23,412 nt of DNA from JACZWL01 sp046756445 (GTDB lineage: Bacteria > Pseudomonadota > Gammaproteobacteria > Steroidobacterales > Woeseiaceae): contig JBHHWI010000041.1 in assembly GCA_046756445.1 (NCBI GenBank), positions 1 through 23,412 on the forward strand, read 5' to 3'. Shown in pieces: positions 6,633-13,977 of this stretch. The notes beneath the pieces are model-generated. The model was not told where the DNA came from and ran no database searches. It was given only the letters and a program-made list of their open reading frames with translations. A program made the translations under genes and the position numbers. Positions within the stretch are counted from its first letter, which is position 1. The number at the start of each line of letters is the position of its first letter.

Positions 6633-7237
6633 TCCCAATGTTCTCCCAATTTTTCCCGAAGGGCGTGTACCGCTCGGGAATAGTGCGTTTTCACGCTTCC
6701 TTCACTGCACCCCATTGCGGCGGCCGTTCCTGCGACGTCCAGTCCCTCGAAGGTGCGCAGCATGAACGCTTCTCTCTGCCTTCGAGGCAGTGCTGCAATC
6801 GCGACTTCCAGGCTCGCCATCGCTTGTGCCGACTGCAGGTTTTCATCGGGCGTCCTGCCGTCTCGATCCGGCGCGCTTGCCACCGGATCAAAGTCGGCAT
6901 CCACGCTCTTCGACCGGCCGAACCAGACCATAACGCGATTGCGGACTGCCTGTCGCCGATGCCAGTCCCGGACACCGTTTTGAAGGATCCGGTAGAACAA
7001 AGGCGTCCATTCGCTATTCGACCGGTCGGCATAGTTGCGCACCAACTTGATCATTGCCTCCTGGACGATGTCCAGTGCCTCATCACGATCGCGGACGGAT
7101 ATCTCCGCAATACGCAATGCGCGCTTTTCAACCTCCGCCAAAAACCGGTCCAGTTCCCGTTCGCGCTGCAGCTCTTTCGCCCCCGTGAAGTGTTCGCGGG
7201 TGCACGATACCGCAATTTCGCAGGCCGGGAAGCTCAT
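6629..7237 (-). CDS. RNA polymerase ECF-type sigma factor
   Basis: Predicted sigma-70 family factor, 202 residues. Region 2 spans about 30-98 (DRFLAEVEKRA, ALDIVQEAMIKLVRNY, then FYRILQNGVRDWHRR). Region 4 spans about 143-196 (LPRRQREAFMLRTFEGLDVAGTAAAMGCSEGSVKTHYSRAVHALREKL), containing the -35-binding helix-turn-helix. No region 1.1 or region 3 is seen, as expected for the extracytoplasmic-function class. The 27 residues before region 2 are unusual, but the ATG at 7237 is the first start in this frame after a stop. First major gene of an overlapping four-gene operon with a membrane anti-sigma candidate and two exported proteins, so it probably answers an envelope signal. Its own target promoter could not be recognised. 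Confidence 0.93.
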   Translation of the reverse strand: MSFPACEIAVSCTREHFTGAKELQRERELDRFLAEVEKRALRIAEISVRDRDEALDIVQEAMIKLVRNYADRSNSEWTPLFYRILQNGVRDWHRRQAVRNRVMVWFGRSKSVDADFDPVASAPDRDGRTPDENLQSAQAMASLEVAIAALPRRQREAFMLRTFEGLDVAGTAAAMGCSEGSVKTHYSRAVHALREKLGEHWE

Positions 7238-7293
7238 CCGCTGGCCATCCCGGTCTGTGGGCGCTCGAGATCCATCTCGATCCTTTCAAACAT
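7234..7293 (-). CDS. Possible 19-residue leader peptide ahead of the sigma gene
   Basis: The ATG at 7293 begins a 19-codon frame (MFERIEMDLERPQTGMASG) whose TGA overlaps the sigma ATG as ATGA. It carries a better ribosome site (GGAG five bases upstream) than the sigma gene. The overlap and the ribosome site are plain in the sequence; whether it is translated, and whether it couples or dampens sigma translation, is inference. It is short enough to arise by chance. Confidence 0.35.
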   Translation of the reverse strand: MFERIEMDLERPQTGMASG

Positions 7294-7436
7294 CTTGACT
7301 CCGTCATGGGGTCTAATAACGTGTCATGCCTATGTAACGAGCGAGCGGGGCCACGGTTGACCCTCAGTTACTAAACATAATCACGCCGGTCCCGGCCGCC
7401 GGCATATGAATATATGTCATTGTTTTTTAGAGAGAA
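7294..7436. promoter_or_regulatory. Divergent sigma operon / priA spacer with small dyads
   Basis: This spacer must hold promoters for both the leftward sigma operon and rightward priA. Visible elements are an inverted repeat CATAT-gaat-ATATG at 7403-7416, a GCCGG/CCGGC dyad at 7385-7403, and a TTGACC hexamer at 7357-7362 without a well-spaced -10. I cannot assign a promoter with confidence. The priA ribosome site is a weak AGAGAGAA just before its ATG. Confidence 0.3.
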
Positions 7437-9650
7437 ATGAACGACGAGCCCATACTGCGCGTGGCCGTCAATGCGCCGCTGTCGAGACTCTTCGACTATT
7501 TGCCGCCGTCCGCGGCCCCCGCCCCGGCGCCCGGGCCCGGCTGCCGGGTTCTCGTGCCGTTCGGCCGGCAACGGCAGCTCGGCATGGTCCTTGGCCAGGA
7601 GACCGAGAGCGAGCTGCCGCGCAGCAGGCTGCGCCGCGTCTTGTCACTGATAGATGAGGAACCGATTCTCCGCGAGTCGGATATGTGGCTGATCCGCTTT
7701 GCCAGTGATTACTATCATCACCCGATCGGAGAAGTCGTTTCCGCGGCGTTGCCCGCGCTCTTGCGGCAGGGCAAACCTCTCAATCCCCGCGCCGAGCGAG
7801 TTGCCATCACGGGCGAAGGCGCTGCCCAGTCGTTGTCCGAAGTCGCCAGACGCGCGCCACGTCAGGCGGAGTTCCTCGCGCTCCTGGGGGGGCGCGCCAA
7901 CGAAGGCGTAGCTTTCGAAGAACTCGACGACTCCATGCCCGGCTGGCGGCGCCTTCGAAAGGCCATGCTCGAGAAAGCATGGGTTCGAATCTTCGATGCG
8001 CCCTCCGATCCGGAATTCGAGCCGCGCGTGGGCGAAGCGACTGAGGGTCCGGTCCTGAACGCCGATCAGACGAGCGCACTCGAAGAGATCCGCGGCCATG
8101 AAGGATTTCAAGTCTCGTTGCTCGACGGCGTTACGGGGAGCGGCAAGACGGAAGTCTATTTGCGTCTCATGAAAGACGTGCTCGAGGCAGGTCGCCAGGT
8201 GCTGGTGCTCGTTCCGGAGATAGGGTTAACGCCACAGTTGGTGTCGCGCCTGGTCGCGCGTCTCGGTATTACACCGGCGCTCATGCACTCATCGTTACCC
8301 GACGGCGTCAGGCTGAGCGCGTGGCGCAGCGCCAGAAACGGGTCAGCGCCGCTTGTTCTCGGCACGCGTTCGGCGGTTTTTGCACCGCTGAGAAATCCCG
8401 GGCTCATCGTCGTCGACGAAGAACATGACAATTCGTTCAAGCAGCAGGAGGGATTGCGCTATTCCGCCCGTGACCTCGCTGTTGCCAAGGCGAAGCACCT
8501 GGACGTCCCGGTGACTCTCGGTTCGGCCACACCCTCGATCGAATCGCTGCAACGCTGCAACGAAGGAATGTATCGGCATGTGTCTCTGCCATATCGCGCC
8601 GGCAACGCCGCACCGCCATTGTTGAGACTCGTGGACCTCAACCAGCACCCTGCATACGACGGCCTGAGCCAGCCATTGCTCTGGGCCATCGAGGAAAACC
8701 TGCGCGACGGCGGGCAGGCACTCATCTTTCTGAACCGGCGCGGATTCGCGCCGACCCTGATCTGTTCGGGCTGCGGTCACATCGCGGAATGCCGGCGATG
8801 CGATGCGCGAATGACCGTGCACGCCGGCGACTCGAAGCTCCTCTGTCATCATTGTGGCGCGAGCCGCTCCATCGAGACGCAGTGCCCGGCATGCGGCGGG
8901 GCTTCTCGACCGCTCGGACAGGGTACGGAACGGCTTGAAGAATCGCTCGAGCACCAATTCCCCGACCGCAGGATAACGCGCATCGACAGCGACACCACGC
9001 GCCTGAAGGACACGATGAACAGAGCCCTCGCAATGGCGGAGCAAGGCGATGCGGAGATTCTCGTCGGCACACAGATGCTGTCGAAGGGCCATCACTTTCC
9101 GAAGCTGACGCTGGTCGGCGTCGTCAATGCCGATCAGGGGCTTTTCGGCACGGACTTTCGCTCGAGTGAGCGTCTGGCTCAGGGGCTGATTCAGGTCGCC
9201 GGGCGCTCCGGCCGCGAGCAGCGGCAGGGAGAGGTCATCATTCAGACGGCTTTCCCGAACCATCCTTTCTGGAACGAGCTCTTCAGCGGCGGCTACGGCC
9301 GGGTCGCGCAACAGGCCCTGCAGGAACGATCGGCAGCCGCCTGGCCCCCTTTTTCGCGTCTCACCCTGATACGCGCTGCAGGACACAAGCGCAGCGACGC
9401 GCACCGGTTTCTCGAGGCTGCCCGGGCGAAGGCCGCGGCTGCGGGCGTCGATACGGTAAGAATCCTGGGGCCCGTCAGCGCACCCATGGAGCGCAGGGCC
9501 GGTCTCTTTCATGCACAGTTGCTCCTGCAAAGCACCGACCGCCAGGGCCTGCATCGCTTGTTACAGGCCCTGCGTCCCGAACTCGAAACCGAGAAGTCGG
9601 GACGCCGGGTACGCTGGTCCATAGACGTAGATCCGATTGAGCTTTTTTGA
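7437..9650 (+). CDS. priA: Primosomal protein N' (replication restart helicase PriA)
   Basis: Superfamily 2 DNA helicase of 737 residues that recognises stalled or repaired replication forks and reloads the replisome. The N-terminal 3'-DNA-binding domain (ILRVAVNAPLSRLFDYLPP) starts at residue 6. The helicase core has Walker A GVTGSGKT (231-238), Walker B DEEH (327-330), GSATPS (362-367) and the late motif QVAGRSGRE. Eight zinc-binding cysteines are all present (C443, C446, C452, C455, C470, C473, C483, C486). Length and motif order are those of E. coli PriA. The ATG at 7437 matches the conserved N-terminus. It is followed by argS after 52 bases. No defect seen. Confidence 0.97.
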   Translation: MNDEPILRVAVNAPLSRLFDYLPPSAAPAPAPGPGCRVLVPFGRQRQLGMVLGQETESELPRSRLRRVLSLIDEEPILRESDMWLIRFASDYYHHPIGEVVSAALPALLRQGKPLNPRAERVAITGEGAAQSLSEVARRAPRQAEFLALLGGRANEGVAFEELDDSMPGWRRLRKAMLEKAWVRIFDAPSDPEFEPRVGEATEGPVLNADQTSALEEIRGHEGFQVSLLDGVTGSGKTEVYLRLMKDVLEAGRQVLVLVPEIGLTPQLVSRLVARLGITPALMHSSLPDGVRLSAWRSARNGSAPLVLGTRSAVFAPLRNPGLIVVDEEHDNSFKQQEGLRYSARDLAVAKAKHLDVPVTLGSATPSIESLQRCNEGMYRHVSLPYRAGNAAPPLLRLVDLNQHPAYDGLSQPLLWAIEENLRDGGQALIFLNRRGFAPTLICSGCGHIAECRRCDARMTVHAGDSKLLCHHCGASRSIETQCPACGGASRPLGQGTERLEESLEHQFPDRRITRIDSDTTRLKDTMNRALAMAEQGDAEILVGTQMLSKGHHFPKLTLVGVVNADQGLFGTDFRSSERLAQGLIQVAGRSGREQRQGEVIIQTAFPNHPFWNELFSGGYGRVAQQALQERSAAAWPPFSRLTLIRAAGHKRSDAHRFLEAARAKAAAAGVDTVRILGPVSAPMERRAGLFHAQLLLQSTDRQGLHRLLQALRPELETEKSGRRVRWSIDVDPIELF

Positions 9651-9664
9651 TGCCGCGTTAAAAT
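9637..9664 (+). promoter_or_regulatory. Candidate sigma-70 promoter for argS inside the priA 3' end
   Basis: TTGAGC (9637-9642) and TAAAAT (9659-9664) are separated by 16 bases and match consensus at 4 and 5 of 6 positions. Transcription would start near 9671, leaving a leader of about 32 bases before the TTG start of argS. It sits across the last codons of priA, so argS could be expressed independently of priA. Visual match only. Confidence 0.45.
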
Positions 9665-9702
9665 TGCCGCCTCCCCCTTCCTGCGCGCATCAAGGTAAGT
9701 CT

Positions 9703-11454
9703 TTGAAGAGCAACATCGCACATCTTGTCGAGCAGGCTCTGGCGCTTGTTCCCGAGCTGCCTGACGCACCACCCGGATCTTCGGTCCGCCGGAGCGTCGA
9801 ACGTACGCGCGATTCCCGTCACGGTGACTTTGCAACGAACATCGCAATGCGTCTGGCAAAGTCACTCGGAAAAAATCCCAAGGACCTTGCCGCACAAATC
9901 ATCGACAAGCTGCCGGACAGCGAGTACGTCGATAGAGTCGAGATCGCCGGCCCCGGGTTCATCAATTTCTACGTCGGCAATGCCGCGTTTCGTCAGGAGA
10001 TTGCCGACATTCTCGAGGCCGGTCACAATTACGGCAGGCGAGAAGCGAGGCAGGGACCTCGCTATCTGATCGAATTTGTCTCCGCAAACCCGACCGGGCC
10101 CCTCCATGTCGGACACGGCCGCCTCGCGGCATTCGGCGCAACGCTGGCCAACCTGATAGAGGCGGTCGGCTACCCCGTCGACCGCGAGTACTACCTCAAC
10201 GATACGGGACGGCAGATGGACATACTCGGCGTCAGCGTACTCGTGAGAATGCTCGAGTTGCGGGGTATGCAGGTGCCCTTTCCGGAGGCGGGCTACAAGG
10301 GCGACTACATCGGCGAGATCGCCGCATCCATTGATGCATCTCAGCTGCCAGAGATCGACATCGAAGCGCTGTGTGCCGGTCTTCCCGCGGACGCCCCCGG
10401 TAACGATCAGGAAGTATTCATCGGCGCACTCATCGACCGGGCATACGAGCTCCTCGGCGAGGAACATTTCGAAGCGCTGAGACGCCAGGCGCTCGCCACC
10501 ATCAGCGCGGACATCGAAGACGATCTCATGGGTTTCGGCATCGAATTCGACAGCTGGTTCTCCGAGCAGAGCCTGTCCGACGAAGACCTGATCAATGATG
10601 CGCTCGGCGTCCTCGAAGACCGCGGCATGCTCTACAAGAAAGACGGCGCCACGTGGTTCAAGGCAGAACAGTTCGGCGACGAGAAAGACCGGGTCATCAT
10701 TCGTGAAAACGGCAAACCGACCTATTTCGCATCCGACATCGCCTACCACCATGGCAAGCGAAAACGCGGCTACGATCACTTGCTCGACGTCCTGGGCTCC
10801 GATCATCACGGCTACGTCGCGAGGGTCCGCGCGGGCCTCGAGGCCATGGGTTACGAAGGGAGCAGCCTCGAAGTACCGTTCGTTCAGTTCGTCAGCCTGT
10901 ACCGCGGGGGCGAGAAGCTGTCGATGTCGACACGCTCGGGCGACTTCGTGACCTTGCGCCAGCTTCGGGAAGAGGTCGGAAACGACGCCGCAAGGTTTTT
11001 CTACGTCATGCGGTCCAACGACCAACACCTCGATTTCGATCTGGAGCTCGCAAAGAGCCGCTCGAGCGATAACCCCGTTTATTACATTCAGTACGCCCAT
11101 GCCCGCGTCGCCAGCGTGTTCCACCAGCTCGGGCAAAAGTCCCTGAAGTGGGACAAGGCGGCAGGGCTCCACAACCTGCCCGGCCTCACCGAGGCTCATG
11201 AGAAAACGCTGATGAGCGCATTGAGCCGGTATCCGGAGACCATCGAACTCGCCGCCGGAAACCGGGCGCCGCAACACCTCGTGCATTACCTTCAGGACCT
11301 GGCCAGGGACTTTCACACTTATTACAACGCGCATACATTCATCGTTGACGATGAAAACCTGCGTAACGCAAGACTCGCGCTAATTGCTGCAACCCGTCAG
11401 GTCATCGCCAATGGTCTGGGACTGCTCGGTGTATCTGCGCCCGACTCGATGTAG
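9703..11454 (+). CDS. argS: Arginyl-tRNA synthetase (TTG start)
   Basis: Class I aminoacyl-tRNA synthetase that charges tRNA-Arg with arginine; 583 residues from the TTG at 9703. The N-terminal Add-1 domain contains RHGDFATNIAMRLAK (39-53). The HIGH-type ATP motif is SANPTGPLHVGHGR (127-140), and the KMSKS-equivalent is the degenerate KLSMSTRSGD usual for bacterial ArgRS. The C-terminal DALR anticodon-binding region includes NPVYYIQYAHARVASV and HTFIVDDENLRNARLALI. I chose TTG because KSNIAHLVEQAL is the conserved N-terminus and AAGG lies just upstream; the only earlier start codon in frame, a TTG at 9637, lies inside priA. Three bases separate it from the SPOR gene. Confidence 0.96.
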   Translation: MKSNIAHLVEQALALVPELPDAPPGSSVRRSVERTRDSRHGDFATNIAMRLAKSLGKNPKDLAAQIIDKLPDSEYVDRVEIAGPGFINFYVGNAAFRQEIADILEAGHNYGRREARQGPRYLIEFVSANPTGPLHVGHGRLAAFGATLANLIEAVGYPVDREYYLNDTGRQMDILGVSVLVRMLELRGMQVPFPEAGYKGDYIGEIAASIDASQLPEIDIEALCAGLPADAPGNDQEVFIGALIDRAYELLGEEHFEALRRQALATISADIEDDLMGFGIEFDSWFSEQSLSDEDLINDALGVLEDRGMLYKKDGATWFKAEQFGDEKDRVIIRENGKPTYFASDIAYHHGKRKRGYDHLLDVLGSDHHGYVARVRAGLEAMGYEGSSLEVPFVQFVSLYRGGEKLSMSTRSGDFVTLRQLREEVGNDAARFFYVMRSNDQHLDFDLELAKSRSSDNPVYYIQYAHARVASVFHQLGQKSLKWDKAAGLHNLPGLTEAHEKTLMSALSRYPETIELAAGNRAPQHLVHYLQDLARDFHTYYNAHTFIVDDENLRNARLALIAATRQVIANGLGLLGVSAPDSM

Positions 11455-11457
11455 ACA

Positions 11458-12012
11458 ATGGCGAGACGAAGACGCAAGAGAAAATCGCGCAAGGACGACT
11501 ATCCGGGCTGGGTATGGATGCTGTTCGGGCTCGCGATCGGGCTCTCCGTCGCATTCGCCATTTACATCGACGAGCGCAGCCCGGGCGTTCCCGTGAGACC
11601 GGCCGCACAGCAGCCGCCGACCGTCGATGACAGCGACGAGCAATCGGCCGGCACGTCCGCCAAGCCTCCCGAATCACGCTTCGATTTCTACAGCATGCTC
11701 CCCAAGTTCGAGGTCATTATTCCGGAACACGAACCGGACGTGCGGGCCGACTCCGGGCCGAAGGCCGTTGTCGAGCCCGGAGTTTATGTTCTGCAGGCGG
11801 GCTCGTTCACGAGATACGAGGACGCAGACAAGCGCAGGGCACAACTTGCCATGCAGGGAATCGAATCGAGAATTCAGCGCGTTACGATTGATGACAAGAC
11901 CTACCATCGCGTGCGGATCGGCCCGATCGACGATCTGAACAAGCTCAATGTCCTGAGAAACCGGCTCCGTCAGGCCCAGATCGACGTACTGAGAATCAGA
12001 CTTGGCGATTGA
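11458..12012 (+). CDS. SPOR-domain membrane protein, FtsN-like
   Basis: Predicted bitopic inner-membrane protein of 184 residues: a very basic cytoplasmic tail (MARRRRKRKSRK), one membrane helix at about 17-36, a Pro/Ser/Asp-rich periplasmic linker, and a C-terminal SPOR domain at about 107-184 (GVYVLQAGSFTRYEDADKRRAQL ... VRIGPIDDLNKLNVLRNRL). SPOR domains bind denuded glycan strands at the septum, so it likely acts in cell division. The linker motif FDFYSMLPKFEV (75-86) is also seen in FtsN-like proteins. E. coli ftsN likewise lies near priA; this copy follows argS. Overlap with the next gene by 11 bases suggests an argS-SPOR-capA transcript. I leave the symbol empty because ftsN orthology is not provable here. 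Confidence 0.88.
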   Translation: MARRRRKRKSRKDDYPGWVWMLFGLAIGLSVAFAIYIDERSPGVPVRPAAQQPPTVDDSDEQSAGTSAKPPESRFDFYSMLPKFEVIIPEHEPDVRADSGPKAVVEPGVYVLQAGSFTRYEDADKRRAQLAMQGIESRIQRVTIDDKTYHRVRIGPIDDLNKLNVLRNRLRQAQIDVLRIRLGD

Positions 12013-13153
12013 ATCGGCAGCCCGCCTTCTGCCCGCAGTCCTCCTGCTTTCCGCCTGTGCGACGCTGCCTCCCGAAGAGGCGCCGCCAGCGCAGACGACC
12101 AGGGCGCCGCCGCTCGAAAAAGCGCCAGCGGTCGAGCCAGCCCCGGAGCCCATACGACTCAGCGTCGCCGCCGTCGGCGACATGATGCTCGGCACCGACT
12201 ATCCCGAAGACCACCTTCCCGACGATGACGGCGCCAGCTTTCTTGCAGCGGTAACCCCCATACTCTCCGCTGCCGACGTCACCTTCGGCAATCTCGAGGG
12301 CGTGCTGGTCGACGGCGGCGAGCCGGGCAAGCAATGCAGCAAGCCGGCCGCCTGTTACCGGTTCCGTTCTCCCCCGCGCTACGTCGAGCATTTCGTCAAT
12401 GCCGGATTCGACGTCATGAGTCTCGCCAACAACCACGCCCGCGACTTCGGCGAAGAAGGCCGGCTGGCAACGATGCAGACCCTTGCAAACGCCGGCATAC
12501 GCCACTCCGGCCTCGAAGGCGACATTGCAAGCCTCGAGGCGAACGGCCTCAGGATTGCGCTGATCGCGTTCGCGGTGACCAAGAACTCCAACCTGCTGCT
12601 CGACTACGAGAAATCGGCCGCGACGGTCGCCGCCTGCGCAAGCTCGCATGACATCGTCATCGTCTCGTTCCACGGCGGCGCAGAGGGAAGAGACGTCATG
12701 CGCTTGCCGTTCGGCGAAGAAGAGTATTACGGCGAACCACGCGGCGACGTCGTCCGATTCGCCCGCATGGTCGTCGATGCGGGCGCCGACCTGGTCATCG
12801 GTCACGGGCCTCATGTGGTGCGCGCAATGGAGCGATACAAGGGCCGGCTGATCGCTTACAGCCTCGGCAACTTCGCCACTTACTACGGCATCAGCGTCGA
12901 GGGCATGAAGGGCGTCGCGCCGATTCTGGTCGCAACGATCGATCAGACAGGCAGATTCATCGAGGGCCGGATCCACTCAAGCGAACAGATCAGGCCTGCC
13001 GGCCCGACTATCGATGATGAGCAAAAGGCATTGAATCTTATCCGTGGATTGAGCATCCAGGACTTCGGAAGACCTGGACTCACGTTTCATCGCGACGGCA
13101 GCATCGTTCCCGCCGACCGGCGCAAGACTCGTATCTTCCCGCTAGGTTTCTAG
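12002..13153 (+). CDS. CapA-family (PGA_cap) lipoprotein, metallophosphatase-like
   Basis: Predicted lipoprotein of 383 residues. A signal peptide ends in the lipobox LSAC (Cys19), followed by a Pro/Glu/Ala-rich linker. The CapA/PgsA-type domain of the calcineurin-like fold follows, with GDMMLG (59-64), GNLEG (96-100), LANNHARDFGEEG (141-153), SFHGG (222-226), GHGPH (267-271) and SLGNF (287-291). The family was named for poly-gamma-glutamate capsule synthesis, but many members stand alone; no pgsB/capBC genes are nearby, so the substrate is unknown. The start is a TTG overlapping the SPOR gene by 11 bases; a TGA three codons upstream excludes longer versions. Likely attached to the envelope. 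Confidence 0.85.
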   Translation: MAIESAARLLPAVLLLSACATLPPEEAPPAQTTRAPPLEKAPAVEPAPEPIRLSVAAVGDMMLGTDYPEDHLPDDDGASFLAAVTPILSAADVTFGNLEGVLVDGGEPGKQCSKPAACYRFRSPPRYVEHFVNAGFDVMSLANNHARDFGEEGRLATMQTLANAGIRHSGLEGDIASLEANGLRIALIAFAVTKNSNLLLDYEKSAATVAACASSHDIVIVSFHGGAEGRDVMRLPFGEEEYYGEPRGDVVRFARMVVDAGADLVIGHGPHVVRAMERYKGRLIAYSLGNFATYYGISVEGMKGVAPILVATIDQTGRFIEGRIHSSEQIRPAGPTIDDEQKALNLIRGLSIQDFGRPGLTFHRDGSIVPADRRKTRIFPLGF

Positions 13154-13174
13154 TCAGGCGGCTCGGAGACGATT

Positions 13175-13450
13175 GTGACAGACTATGAGATTCAGCAGTT
13201 CGAAGGTCGTAGTGATAGAGGCTTGGTCGTAACGTTATCGCAGGATACGAAAGGCCGAACCACCCTGATATTTGATGACGCTTGCCGTCAATCCAGAGTT
13301 GGCGACGGGGCGGGCTGGGAGAGCCAAGCTTTCTACACCAAGGTGGAATTCAGTACTGACCAACTCGAGAAACTGCAAGTGTCGAACAAAGACTTGGCGA
13401 GAATCGGAGAAAACATAGTTATTCGGTTGCTTGCGCTCAATAATGTTTGA
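13175..13450 (+). CDS. Unrecognised 91-residue protein (GTG start)
   Basis: I do not recognise this protein. It is a soluble-looking mixed sequence without signal peptide, membrane helix or metal motif; a Trp/Gly-rich centre (VGDGAGWESQAFYTKVEF) precedes a predicted helical C-terminal half (TDQLEKLQVSNKDLARIGENIVIRLLAL). The GTG at 13175 has GGAG six bases upstream, good support for real translation. It starts 21 bases after the CapA stop on the same strand. It is visibly less GC-rich than the genes around it, with more A- and T-ending codons, suggesting recent acquisition or weak expression. A small conserved hypothetical gene is the most that can be said. Confidence 0.6.
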   Translation: MTDYEIQQFEGRSDRGLVVTLSQDTKGRTTLIFDDACRQSRVGDGAGWESQAFYTKVEFSTDQLEKLQVSNKDLARIGENIVIRLLALNNV

Positions 13451-13496
13451 TTCGGTGTGCCAAGAGCCACCTACCAAATAGCTGAGCTGGCCGAAT

Positions 13497-13524
13497 GGCT
13501 TCTGTCCCCTTTTCTTGCAAGGGG
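13497..13524. repeat. Decayed REP-like copy and small hairpin upstream of cupin gene
   Basis: Read on the minus strand, 13497-13513 gives AAAAGGGGACAGAAGCC, differing from the repeat core at 5407-5423 by one base change and a shifted or inserted base. On the plus strand CCCCTT (13506-13511) faces AAGGGG (13519-13524) around a 7-base loop. It looks like a degenerate single member of the same repeat family. The stretch 13451-13593 holds no other recognisable element except the cupin ribosome site GGAGG at 13583-13587. Confidence 0.5.
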
Positions 13525-13593
13525 CAAAAAGCGTACCTTACGCTCAGTTGCCATTGGGCTAAATCGATATGCTGCCAGAGTTGGAGGCCGGAC

Positions 13594-13977
13594 GTGAAAG
13601 TGATTCGCTTCAATGACGCGCGGCGATACGAGCCACAGGAACAGTGGGTGCGGGCCAGTCTGTGCGATCAGAAAGACATATCCATCGAGCACTTCGTAAA
13701 ACCCGCAGGTCATGTCTCACCACGTCATTCCCATTCCAACTCCCAGGTGCTAGCTTTGCTTAGCGGGAAAGTGATCGTTCATAGTGACAATTATGACGAT
13801 CAAGAGATAAAACAGGGCGATGTAATTTATATACCCGGCGATGAGCCGCATTGGGTGGCAAACCCGCTCGACGAACCGGCCGCCGGCCTGGATATCTTCG
13901 TTCCCGGCCGCTCGTTTGAATACTGGACGAAACAGCTGACTCGCTCGTCCCGGACCGCGCCGGCGAAAACAAGCTGA
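13594..13977 (+). CDS. Single-domain cupin protein (GTG start)
   Basis: Predicted cytosolic beta-barrel protein of 127 residues. Cupin motif 1 is present as PRHSHSNSQ...LSG (43-58) with metal ligands His45 and His47, but the usual Glu is Gln51. Motif 2 is GDVIYIPGDEPHWVAN (75-90) with His86. Such small cupins bind a metal and may be isomerases, dioxygenases or sensors; substrate unknown. The GTG at 13594 is chosen because GGAGG lies six bases upstream and the 33 codons before it overlap the decayed repeat and are not cupin-like. Its TGA directly abuts the ntrX stop on the other strand (zero bases between), so the two convergent genes share no terminator space. Confidence 0.82.
   Translation: MKVIRFNDARRYEPQEQWVRASLCDQKDISIEHFVKPAGHVSPRHSHSNSQVLALLSGKVIVHSDNYDDQEIKQGDVIYIPGDEPHWVANPLDEPAAGLDIFVPGRSFEYWTKQLTRSSRTAPAKTS

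Noticed and set aside
7300..7316. GGGGTCTAAT near the sigma/priA spacer as another repeat copy
   Set aside because: Only the GGGGTC part matches; no palindrome or A/T flank, so it is not supported.
9346..9356. CCCCCTTTTT run resembling the repeat flank
   Set aside because: It lies inside conserved priA coding sequence and lacks the CTGA/CTGT part of the core; chance similarity.
8343..9554. 403-codon open frame antisense to priA
   Set aside because: It is the reverse-frame shadow of a GC-rich gene; priA carries all family motifs and the antisense product has none.
9862..11334. 490-codon open frame antisense to argS
   Set aside because: Shadow frame; argS on the plus strand has the complete synthetase signature.
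11996..12976. 326-codon open frame antisense to the CapA gene
   Set aside because: Shadow frame without recognisable domain; the plus-strand gene has lipobox and CapA motifs.
13495..13593. 33-residue N-terminal extension of the cupin (ATG at 13495)
   Set aside because: It runs through the decayed repeat, is Cys/Trp-rich without cupin features, and a strong GGAGG site marks the GTG at 13594.
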